A stretch of 64,000 nt of DNA from Corallococcus soli (GTDB lineage: Bacteria > Myxococcota > Myxococcia > Myxococcales > Myxococcaceae): contig NZ_JAAIYO010000005.1 of assembly GCF_014930455.1 (NCBI RefSeq), positions 1 to 64,000 on the forward strand, given 5' to 3'. Shown here piece by piece: positions 57,530 through 64,000 of this stretch. Both the position numbers and the translations under genes were made by a program. How positions within the stretch are numbered: position 1 is the first letter of the stretch; the number at the start of each line of letters is the position of its first letter. A model generated the notes under the pieces. The model saw only the letters and a list, made by a program, of their open reading frames with translations. It did not search any database and had not been told where the DNA came from.

Positions 57530-59239
57530 CTACAGCTTCACTTCGAGGACGCCCGAGCGACGGCACGCCTCCGTGCCCTCGCCCTCCCAGTCCGCATGGC
57601 CCTCCGCCTGCACCTGTACCTGGAGCCGTTCGGAGCGCACCGGCCCCAGGGACCACCGTCCATCCGTGAGCGTCTCTCCGCGCACGGGTGGCATTGAGCG
57701 TCCTCCACCGTCGGCCGTCACCAGGGCCCCCGCCACGGGACGCCCCTGCTGCGTGACAAGCACCTCACAGGAAGGGGCCGGAGCCTCTTCCGCCGCGAGC
57801 CTCACCTCGACGTCCGCGGCCTCCGCGCCCACATGCGCGACGGTGCTCGAGCGCAGCGCATACGGCGAGGACGCGATCATGACGCGGTACGTGCCGGGCT
57901 CCAGCAGGGACACCGCGACGCCGTCTCCCTCCGGGATGAACTCCTGCGCGGGCACGTCGCTCCAGGCGCCACGCGCATCGCGGCGCTGGAGCAGGTACAC
58001 CGGATAGGGAGACCGGGCCCGCGCTTGAAGTTGGGCCTGCGTGAAGCCATCCATCCTCAACACCAGCCACCGGTACACCGGCAGGCGCCACACCACCTCC
58101 GCCGTCCCGGCCGTCTCCGCCGTCGGCGTGAAGGTGAAGTCTCCCTGCGATGGCGCCACCGGCCGCTCCGACGCCCCTTCCTCCCGCCACAGCGTGAAGC
58201 GTGACGCGCGCCACGTTGGCACGTCCGGCACCGTGAAGCGTCCATCCGCCGCCACCTCCACCTCCCGCCCGTCTTCCGTGCGCAACACCGCCGGCCCCGC
58301 GGACCGGGACGTATCCCCCAGCAGCACCCGGCCCCGCAGGGCGACAGTGCGGCGCACGCCTTCGGGGAACAGCCGCGCCACGTCCAGCGTCACCGTGCCC
58401 ACGGTGCCCTCGCGCAGCGGCACGTCCACCGGGCCCCCTTCCCTTCCCGACGGCGCACGCAACCACAGGCGCACCGCCCGGTCCGGAGGCAGCGGCGCCA
58501 GCACCGTGTCGCCCTCCTTCCCGAGCGGCACCGGCAAACCGTCCTGGAGCGCCCCCATCAACTCCGGCGCCACCAGCCGCAGCACCCCCAGCAGGGCACT
58601 GGCCCGCTCCGCGTCCACCGGCTCCACGTCGCGCTCGATGCGCACGGAGAACGCCCCTGCGACGTCCCTCGCACCGGCCAACCTCACGCGCACGCCCGTG
58701 GGCCGCGTCGCCCGCAGCACTCCTGCGTCCAGCAATCCTGATCCAGGAGGCGAGGCCGGCACGAGGTCGCCCCACCAGAACGTCCCATCCGGCTCGAACG
58801 CGACCAACTGGTAGCGCGGCGCTGACGGCACCTCCACCGGACCCAGCACCCCACCCCGCGCGGAGGCGGTGACGGGCGCCGTCACCCACCCACGCACGTT
58901 GGCCAGGTCCTCCAGCCGCGAGGGCCCCGCGTGCGCCCCCCTCTCCCGCCCCTGCTCCCACCACCGCAGGTCCTCATCGGAGATGAACGCCGCGCCCACG
59001 CGCGCCTCCCCCGTGAACGGCTGCGCGCCCTCCAGCGTCGCCCGCAGCCACAGGCCCGCATCCGCCACCTCCCGCGCCTCCACGGGAGGCACGACGTCAC
59101 GCACGCCCGCGTCCGCGACCTCCACGGACACGGACGGCACCCGGACGGGAGAGACGCCGGGCCTGCGGGACGCGGCCCACCACGCGGCCAGGAGCACCGC
59201 GCCCAGGAGCATCCCGGTCAGGACCTGCTTCCAGCGCAT
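57530..59239 (-). CDS. Exported beta-rich protein (carboxypeptidase-regulatory-like domains)
   Basis: A 569-residue protein with an N-terminal anchor or signal (MRWKQVLTGMLLGAVLLAAWWAA). The rest is beta-rich: VRTVALRGRVLLGDTSRSAGPAVLRTEDGREVEV near the middle and a final PVAGALVTADGGGRSMP unit resemble carboxypeptidase-regulatory-like (transthyretin-like) domains that occur in myxobacterial surface proteins. No enzyme motif is visible. It begins 6 bp after the secreted endonuclease gene, so the two are probably one transcript, and it converges with the MarR gene. Confidence 0.65.
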   Translation of the reverse strand: MRWKQVLTGMLLGAVLLAAWWAASRRPGVSPVRVPSVSVEVADAGVRDVVPPVEAREVADAGLWLRATLEGAQPFTGEARVGAAFISDEDLRWWEQGRERGAHAGPSRLEDLANVRGWVTAPVTASARGGVLGPVEVPSAPRYQLVAFEPDGTFWWGDLVPASPPGSGLLDAGVLRATRPTGVRVRLAGARDVAGAFSVRIERDVEPVDAERASALLGVLRLVAPELMGALQDGLPVPLGKEGDTVLAPLPPDRAVRLWLRAPSGREGGPVDVPLREGTVGTVTLDVARLFPEGVRRTVALRGRVLLGDTSRSAGPAVLRTEDGREVEVAADGRFTVPDVPTWRASRFTLWREEGASERPVAPSQGDFTFTPTAETAGTAEVVWRLPVYRWLVLRMDGFTQAQLQARARSPYPVYLLQRRDARGAWSDVPAQEFIPEGDGVAVSLLEPGTYRVMIASSPYALRSSTVAHVGAEAADVEVRLAAEEAPAPSCEVLVTQQGRPVAGALVTADGGGRSMPPVRGETLTDGRWSLGPVRSERLQVQVQAEGHADWEGEGTEACRRSGVLEVKL

Positions 59240-59245
59240 GGAGCC

Positions 59246-60109
59246 TCAGTCCGTGTCGCTGTTGGAATACAGGGACACCCACACCGGCGCGTGGTCCGAC
59301 AGCCGGGTGACGTAGTCCTTCATGTTCGCGATGTAGTCGCGGCCCGTGCTGGAGAACTCCGTCACGTAGGTGTCCTGCCACCAGAAGTGGTCATACGCAT
59401 TGGCGAAACCCCCGGTCGAATTGATGGTGGTGGGCGTGTCCAGCTTGCACGTCACCGCGGGCGACACCGCCTTCAACTCGCTCCACGCCGCATGGGTGCA
59501 GGCCATGTTGTGGTCGCCCAGCAGGATGACGTCCTGGTCGGTGCCGCTCGCGGCCTGCACCGACGCGAACACCGCGTCGATGGCCTGCGCCTCCAACTTG
59601 CGGTCCGCCGCCACGCCCCACACCGTGTGCCAGTTGAGGAACGTGTAGTCCGCGCCCGTGGGGACGTGCCGCACCTTCACCACCTGCGGCTCCCGCTCGA
59701 ACAGGTCCCCCGCGTCGCTCCACACCGTGGAGGACAGCAGCGACACCGTGTCCGTCCGGTACAGCACCGCGTACGACTCCTTGTAGGACGAACGCCCGAT
59801 GAGCGGCGTCACCACCGCCGTCCACGCCACGCCCGACACCTGCGTCAGGTTCTGCGCGATGGCCTGCGCCGCCGCCGCGTTCATCACCTCCTGGAGGAAC
59901 ACCAGGTCACAGCCGTTGTTCGCCGTGCTGCCCGAACCGAACTGGCTCCAGAGCTGCCGCGCGTCATCCAGGTAGGTCTGCTCCGCCGCCCACCCTTCGT
60001 GGCGGAGGTTCCAGCTCACCACCCGCAGGTAGGAGCCTGCCTGCGACAACGCGGGGAGCATCAGCACGGTCAACACCAGCACACGCGACAAGAAGGACGA
60101 CCCTCTCAT
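59246..60109 (-). CDS. Secreted endonuclease/exonuclease/phosphatase family protein (DNase I-like)
   Basis: A 287-residue exported protein. The ATG at 60109 follows GAGGTG and starts a signal peptide (RVLVLTVLMLPALSQAG). The mature enzyme has the EEP fold: VVSWNLRHEG (N34), the acidic FLQEVMNAA, IILLGDHNMA (GD-x-N motif) and the C-terminal SDHAPVW (D-H pair). These fix metal and the catalytic His. Substrates of this fold include DNA, RNA, phosphoinositides and sphingomyelin. Secretion by a predatory bacterium suits DNA or lipid breakdown outside the cell. Co-transcribed with the beta-rich gene at 57530. Confidence 0.85.
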   Translation of the reverse strand: MRGSSFLSRVLVLTVLMLPALSQAGSYLRVVSWNLRHEGWAAEQTYLDDARQLWSQFGSGSTANNGCDLVFLQEVMNAAAAQAIAQNLTQVSGVAWTAVVTPLIGRSSYKESYAVLYRTDTVSLLSSTVWSDAGDLFEREPQVVKVRHVPTGADYTFLNWHTVWGVAADRKLEAQAIDAVFASVQAASGTDQDVILLGDHNMACTHAAWSELKAVSPAVTCKLDTPTTINSTGGFANAYDHFWWQDTYVTEFSSTGRDYIANMKDYVTRLSDHAPVWVSLYSNSDTD

Positions 60110-60221
60110 TCGACGGCACCTCGGGCCTGCGGGGAGGACGGCCACCCCATCTTCCGCAAGCCCGGCCCCCAGGGACAGCAAACCTTCGACGGAATGGAGG
60201 TCACATGACCATGACCCTTAA

Positions 60222-60238
60222 ATGCAACTTGATTGCAT
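60222..60238. promoter_or_regulatory. ATGCAA-N5-TTGCAT inverted repeat upstream of the lipoprotein cluster
   Basis: ATGCAA (60222-60227) and TTGCAT (60233-60238) are perfect arms around CTTGA, in an unusually AT-rich stretch about 85 bp before the ATG at 60324. The 10-mer ATGCAACTTG recurs in inverted orientation at 61751-61760, upstream of the gene at 61793. TTGCAACT also occurs at 62477-62484, before the gene at 62580. Confidence 0.4.
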
Positions 60239-60323
60239 ATGGATCATGATGGCATTTATTGCGGGTCCCCGCTGGAAGGCGGGTCGGCGCGCGCACCGCC
60301 ACGGGTGCGTCCGGAGGGGTCCA

Positions 60324-61019
60324 ATGAACCGCATCGTCTGGGGCGTCGGAGGCACGGGGGTGGCGCTGGCGTGTCTGGCGCTCGGCTGGCTCCACCGCCC
60401 CGTGGAGATTTCCGCCGTCGCGGTTCCCGTCCCGCCCGCCGTCGCGCGTCAAACACCCGTGGAGCCCGCGCCGCGCCCCGTGGCCATCGTCCGGCCCGCG
60501 CCGGCACGGGCGCCCGTGGCCGTCGTGTCCGCTCCGGAACCGGAACCATCCCCGGAGGCGGTCCTGGAGGCGGCGCTGAAGGTCCAGGGGCCGCCCCAGC
60601 CGGAGCTGCGCGACCGCGCGCGTCGTGCGCTGCCGAACACCCGCGTGCGGCTGGTGAAGGCCCTGCGCGCGGACCATGCGAGCCCCCAGGCCCGCCGCGA
60701 CGCGGTGCTCGCGGAGCTCACCGCGTCCGGTGACAGCGCGGAGCCGTGGACGCAGGACGCCCGCGCCGCGCTGGACTCGTGGCGCTCCCGCATCCACCAG
60801 GACGTGCGGCCCGTCCAGGCGGAGGCGCCCCACTGCTACGCCGCCGGCTGCGTCTCGCGCGTCACCTTCCCGGACGAGGCGTCCTTCCGCGACGCCTGGA
60901 AACGCGCGTCCAGCCTCGCCCCCAGCGCGCACAGCGCCCACCTCCAGCTCCCGCCCGAGCGCCTGCCCTCGGGCGAGGTGCGCGTCCCGTGGCTCGTCCT
61001 GCGCCCGGACCGCTCCTGA
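60324..61019 (+). CDS. Anchored or secreted hypothetical protein
   Basis: A 231-residue protein with GGAGGGG seven bases before the ATG. A signal anchor (WGVGGTGVALACLALGWL) is followed by a proline/valine-rich linker (VPVPPAVARQTPVEPAPRP) and a C-terminal domain of about 130 residues with HCYAAGCVSRVTF, two cysteines five residues apart, and SAHLQLPPERLPSGEVRVPW. Periplasmic or surface location is likely. No family is recognised. It begins a plus-strand run of secreted proteins. Confidence 0.55.
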   Translation: MNRIVWGVGGTGVALACLALGWLHRPVEISAVAVPVPPAVARQTPVEPAPRPVAIVRPAPARAPVAVVSAPEPEPSPEAVLEAALKVQGPPQPELRDRARRALPNTRVRLVKALRADHASPQARRDAVLAELTASGDSAEPWTQDARAALDSWRSRIHQDVRPVQAEAPHCYAAGCVSRVTFPDEASFRDAWKRASSLAPSAHSAHLQLPPERLPSGEVRVPWLVLRPDRS

Positions 61020-61063
61020 GCCCCCACCCTCACACCCCGCAGCACCATCCCAAGGAGCCCCCC

Positions 61064-61663
61064 ATGATGAAGCACCTGTCCACCCATGCACTCGCCGCCG
61101 CCAGCGCGGTCCTCCTGCTCGCCGGTTGCGGCGCCACCGAGGAGCAGACCGCTCCGGAGGCGGTGGCCCCCATCACCCAGCAGTCGGAGCTGCTCGCCGC
61201 CTGCCAGGACACGGAGGAGCTCGCGGAGGCCGCCGAGCACTCCTGCCACCACGCCGAATACGGTCCCTTCGAGTCCGTCACCGCGGCGCAGTTCGGCGGT
61301 CCGTCCTTCGTGGACGTGAGCGCGGCGCACACCGCGTACAACGTCACCCTCCCGGCCATCGCCTACCAGCAGTGGACGCTGGGCTACGCGGGCTCCGTCA
61401 TCTTCACGCCCGAGGAGTCCACCGAGTACGCCTTCCTCACCTCCGGCTACCGCGCCGTGCGCATCGTCAACGCGGCCACCAACGAGGAGGTCGGCCAGGA
61501 GTGCCGCTACAACGTCCCGGAGGAGGTCTGCGGCAGCCTGCGCACCGCCGTCACCGCGGACCTGGAGGGCGGCATCGACTACCGCGTGGACTTCGTGGCC
61601 GTCGTCCCCCAGGCCGCCACCTTCCTGCTCATCATCGAGGAGATCGGCCACGGCGGCCACTAG
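61064..61663 (+). CDS. Lipoprotein, unknown function
   Basis: A 199-residue protein with AAGGAG before the ATG and lipobox LLAGC (C22). The mature part is acidic at first (EEQTAPEAVAPITQQSELL), then holds about six cysteines and beta strands such as TLGYAGSVIFTPEESTEYAFLTSGYRAVRIVNA. It resembles the two lipoproteins that follow in length and in the pattern HSCHHAEYGPFESVTAAQ versus HACFHVANGPFSTVAAS, so these are related paralogues. It is followed by a strong terminator. Confidence 0.65.
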   Translation: MMKHLSTHALAAASAVLLLAGCGATEEQTAPEAVAPITQQSELLAACQDTEELAEAAEHSCHHAEYGPFESVTAAQFGGPSFVDVSAAHTAYNVTLPAIAYQQWTLGYAGSVIFTPEESTEYAFLTSGYRAVRIVNAATNEEVGQECRYNVPEEVCGSLRTAVTADLEGGIDYRVDFVAVVPQAATFLLIIEEIGHGGH

Positions 61664-61692
61664 GAGCAACCCCCTCCTGAGCGCCTGACCGG

Positions 61693-61724
61693 AGGCCCGG
61701 GCCGCCCTCGCGCGGCCCGGGCCT
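61693..61724 (+). terminator. Terminator hairpin after lipoprotein gene
   Basis: AGGCCCGGGCCGC (61693-61705) and GCGGCCCGGGCCT (61712-61724) are a perfect 13-bp stem with a 6-base loop, 30 bases after the stop codon. TTCCCAAC follows. It separates the first lipoprotein gene from the next. Confidence 0.7.
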
Positions 61725-61792
61725 TCCCAACATCCGAAAACTTCTGTATCCAAGTTGCATCTACAGCAGGATTCCATCCTGGAGCCCCTCCC

Positions 61793-62449
61793 GTGCGCAT
61801 CCCGTTCCGTGCCCTCCTCCTGACCGGCTGCATCGCGGCGCTGACCGCCTGCGGCGGCGACTCCCAGCCCGACGGCGGCACGCCGACTCCGGACGGCGGG
61901 GCCCAGGGACAGACCGACCCGTGTGAGCCCAACGGTCACATCCACCGGGAGGCGGAGGGTGACTGGTGCCACTGCGACCGGGGCTACCTGGCCAGCGAGC
62001 AGGGCCTGTCGTGCGTGGTGGATCCGGACTACGTCCCGCGCGAAGGCTTCGACTTCGGGGACAACGGCGAGCACGCCTGCTTCCACGTCGCCAATGGCCC
62101 CTTCTCCACCGTCGCCGCGTCGCCCGACCGGCAGCCGCGCGTGGATGACTTCCACACGCACTACACCGTCCAACTGCGCCCGGAGAACGGCGCGTCCGTG
62201 GGCACGTTCAACTTCAAGGCGTGGGCCACCGGCGACTTCGTCCTCTACCTGAGCACCCCGGACGTCGCCGTCACCGTGAAGGAGGGCGAGCGCGTCCTGG
62301 CACCCGTCGCCACCCGGGCCACCGGCCCCTTCTGCGACGGCTTGAAGCACATGGTCGGCTACGAGCTGACCGACAAGGTCCAGTACACCGTCTCCTTCGG
62401 ACCCACCGCGCTCACGCAGTTGGGGCTCGTCATCGAGCACCTCCAGTGA
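61793..62449 (+). CDS. Lipoprotein with EGF-like motif, paralogue of the preceding gene
   Basis: A 218-residue protein from a GTG. The signal peptide has lipobox LTAC (C20), followed by a Pro/Gly/Asp tether. Residues 45-75 contain an EGF-like set of cysteines (DPCEPNGHIHREAEGDWCHC, then LSC). The C-terminal domain shares HACFHVANGPFSTVAAS and TGPFCDGLKHMVGYEL with the neighbouring lipoprotein. A surface or periplasmic binding role is plausible. There is no Shine-Dalgarno of note; the start is chosen from the signal peptide. Confidence 0.65.
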   Translation: MRIPFRALLLTGCIAALTACGGDSQPDGGTPTPDGGAQGQTDPCEPNGHIHREAEGDWCHCDRGYLASEQGLSCVVDPDYVPREGFDFGDNGEHACFHVANGPFSTVAASPDRQPRVDDFHTHYTVQLRPENGASVGTFNFKAWATGDFVLYLSTPDVAVTVKEGERVLAPVATRATGPFCDGLKHMVGYELTDKVQYTVSFGPTALTQLGLVIEHLQ

Positions 62450-62579
62450 GCCAGCCCGGAATCCGCCAGGCCGTTATTGCAACTGAGTTACCTTTGCGGC
62501 ATGACTGGGACACCGGGTGCACGCCGGCGGCACGCGCCGCATGGCACCCCGCGCCCGGCATCCCGAAAGGAAACACCCC

Positions 62580-63326
62580 ATGATGAAGACGAAGCGCATC
62601 GCGCTGAGCGCGCTGTTGTCGCTCGGCCTGGCGGCCTGCGGCCCGATGGAAGAGCCGGAGTCCACCTTCGAGGCCCAGGACTCGCAGGAGCTGGAGGCCG
62701 GCTGCACGTCGATGGGCACGGGCATCACCTCGCACGCGTGCACCCACGCCAGCAACCCCCTGGACGAGGTGGCCATCACGGCGAGCGCCACGCGCACCAC
62801 CAGCGCGCCCTCCATCAGCACCAAGCACAAGGCCTACGACCTGGCGCTGCCGTCCGGCGCGGAGGGCTCGGTGACGTACGTGCCGGCGACGACGGGCTCC
62901 TACGCGTTCTACCGGACCCAGAGCGTGCCCATCACCGTCATCAACGGCGCCACCAGCGCCACGGTGGCCTCGGCGCTGACGCACGCCGTGTCGGCCTCCG
63001 GCTGCTCGCTCACGACCGTGAACGTCTATGACCTGACGGCGGGCACGACGTACATCGTCGCGACGGGGCCGGCGACCGGCAACATCCTCACGGTGGTGCC
63101 GGAGTTCCTCAACGACTCGCGCACCCGCTACTACCGGGACGCGGACGGCGACGGGTATGGCAACAACGCCACGTCCGTCTACACCGCGTGCACGCCGCCC
63201 TCCGGCTACACGACGCAGCGCTTTGACTGCAATGACACGCCGGGCTCCGGCGTCAGCATCAACCCCGGCGCCACCGAGGTGTGTGGCAACGGCATCGACG
63301 ACAACTGCGACGGGTCGCAGTGCTAG
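62580..63326 (+). CDS. Lipoprotein with C-terminal MopE-like metal-binding motif
   Basis: A 248-residue protein with AAAGGA before the ATG and lipobox LAAC (C20). The first 170 residues repeat the domain of the two preceding lipoproteins (HACTHASNPLDEVAITAS). The last 60 carry the MopE-type motif: YYRDADGDGYGN, then YTTQRFDCNDTPGSG, then NPGATEVCGNGIDDNCDG. These Asp/Asn-rich Cys-paired repeats bind metals, and are common at the ends of myxobacterial surface proteins. It probably binds calcium or copper. Confidence 0.75.
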   Translation: MMKTKRIALSALLSLGLAACGPMEEPESTFEAQDSQELEAGCTSMGTGITSHACTHASNPLDEVAITASATRTTSAPSISTKHKAYDLALPSGAEGSVTYVPATTGSYAFYRTQSVPITVINGATSATVASALTHAVSASGCSLTTVNVYDLTAGTTYIVATGPATGNILTVVPEFLNDSRTRYYRDADGDGYGNNATSVYTACTPPSGYTTQRFDCNDTPGSGVSINPGATEVCGNGIDDNCDGSQC

Positions 63327-63426
63327 CGCGCTGAGCGCCTGTCCGTGTCCGGACACCGGGCGCGGGTCGGCGCCGGTGCACCGGACACGCTTCAACCGCT
63401 GACGCGGGCCCTCCCCCGGGCCTGCT

Positions 63427-63475
63427 CCCACGCCGGAGCATCTCCCTCGGAAGGGTGCTCCGGCGTGGGCCTTTC
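63427..63475 (+). terminator. Terminator hairpin after the MopE-like lipoprotein
   Basis: CCCACGCCGGAGCA (63427-63440) and TGCTCCGGCGTGGG (63456-63469) form a perfect 14-bp stem with a 15-base loop, followed by CCTTTCC, a weak T-containing tail. It is the best terminator in the window. Confidence 0.75.
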
Positions 63476-63504
63476 CTCCGTGACTCCCCTGAAGGAACCC
63501 TCCG

Positions 63505-64000
63505 ATGCGCCTCCGCTCCGCTGCCCTCCTGTTCGCCACCTGCGCCGCGCTCGCGCTGCCCGGCTGTGATGACGACGAGCCCCCCCTCATCACGCCGGAC
63601 GCCGGCACCTCCGCGGACGCGGGCACCGACGCCGGCACCGGCACCGACGCGGGAGCGGACCCCGACGCCGGCACCCTGCCGACGTCCAGCGCCACCGTCA
63701 CCACCTCGGATCCCGCCGAGGGCGCCACGGACGTCTACCCGCTGGAGATGTACCTGGACGCGTCCGGGGAGAAGCCGGTCATCGCCTTCCGCAAGGTGCT
63801 CTCGCTCACCTTCAGCGAGCCCATGGACCCCACCCTCGCCCAGGTGACGCTGCGCGACCGCACGGACGCCACGGCGCCGGCCCGCGTGCTCACCGGGAGC
63901 TGGTCCCCGGATGCGCGCACGCTGACCGTCACCGTGCCCCGCCCCCAGGACGTCAACCGGCCGCTGGAGGCCGCCACGCGCTACACCGTGGAGCTGACCG
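63505..64000 (+). CDS. Lipoprotein with Ig-like (Big_5-type) domain, cut by the window end
   Basis: The ATG at 63505 (GAAGGAA upstream) opens at least 165 codons that run off the window. The signal peptide has lipobox ALPGC (C21). An Ala/Asp/Gly/Thr-rich tether (DAGTSADAGTDAGTGTDAG) leads to a bacterial Ig-like domain of the Big_5 type (VTTSDPAEGATDVYP, LSLTFSEPMDPTLAQV, RTLTVTVPRPQDV). The true protein is longer. Such domains are usual spacers in large surface lipoproteins. Confidence 0.7.
   Translation, partial: MRLRSAALLFATCAALALPGCDDDEPPLITPDAGTSADAGTDAGTGTDAGADPDAGTLPTSSATVTTSDPAEGATDVYPLEMYLDASGEKPVIAFRKVLSLTFSEPMDPTLAQVTLRDRTDATAPARVLTGSWSPDARTLTVTVPRPQDVNRPLEAATRYTVELT

Overview
The window looks like the chromosome of a myxobacterium (Myxococcaceae; Corallococcus or Myxococcus would fit). 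The evidence is a very high GC content with GC-saturated third codon positions, the many lipoproteins of unknown function, a MopE-type metal-binding motif protein, a histone H1-like lysine/arginine-rich protein, a ChrR-type cupin anti-sigma protein, a two-domain geosmin synthase and small short-spaced operons. I see no rRNA, tRNA, CRISPR array, intact insertion sequence or prophage. The genus is inference.

Layout. 1-7,330: SDR epimerase, SnoaL-like protein, glycerol kinase, pterin dehydratase, an outer-membrane barrel and a large lipoprotein. 7,400-12,560: the most distinctive locus, a minus-strand operon of a geosmin-type terpene synthase followed by two family 2B encapsulin shell proteins, with a palindrome upstream and two divergent DJ-1/PfpI genes beyond it. 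14,300-18,800: small poorly conserved secreted proteins and lipoproteins, an Imm11-like gene fragment, a 12-bp perfect inverted repeat and the H1-like gene. 18,900-22,340: dapD, a ChrR-like cupin protein and dapE, then a SelW-like gene with an in-frame TGA in a CxxU motif (probable selenoprotein). 22,470-26,000: PLP decarboxylase, GT2 glycosyltransferase, mreB. 26,000-31,760: a large single-pass protein, then an operon of di-haem peroxidase, Tat-exported phosphoesterase and monohaem cytochrome c. 32,000-36,700: an MprF-type synthase domain with C-terminal membrane segments, an NlpC/P60-like hydrolase with mtgA, and a membrane protein. 36,850-44,340: zincin, M1 aminopeptidase, a coupled ATPase/TOPRIM pair, a DUF6986 lyase-like protein and a zinc-ribbon membrane protein. 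44,400-54,200: an S74-chaperone lipoprotein, DUF2804, a NatAB-like ABC exporter with a secreted hydrolase, LEA14-like lipoprotein, panD and EcsC-like protein. 54,300-57,500: HEAT-repeat protein, duplicated Cys-rich membrane-anchored proteins, a BamE-like protein, a MarR regulator. 57,500-64,000: an exported beta-rich protein, a secreted DNase-I-like enzyme and a run of secreted lipoproteins, the last cut by the window end.

How the genes work together. The encapsulin locus would make geosmin inside a protein shell. dapD and dapE are two steps of the succinylase route to diaminopimelate and lysine, which with mreB, mtgA and the NlpC-like protein are cell-wall functions. The cytochrome operon is periplasmic redox and phosphate-ester chemistry. 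The ATPase/TOPRIM pair resembles split OLD-type defence modules. Starts were moved downstream from the longest open frame wherever a Shine-Dalgarno and a signal peptide or conserved N-terminus supported it.
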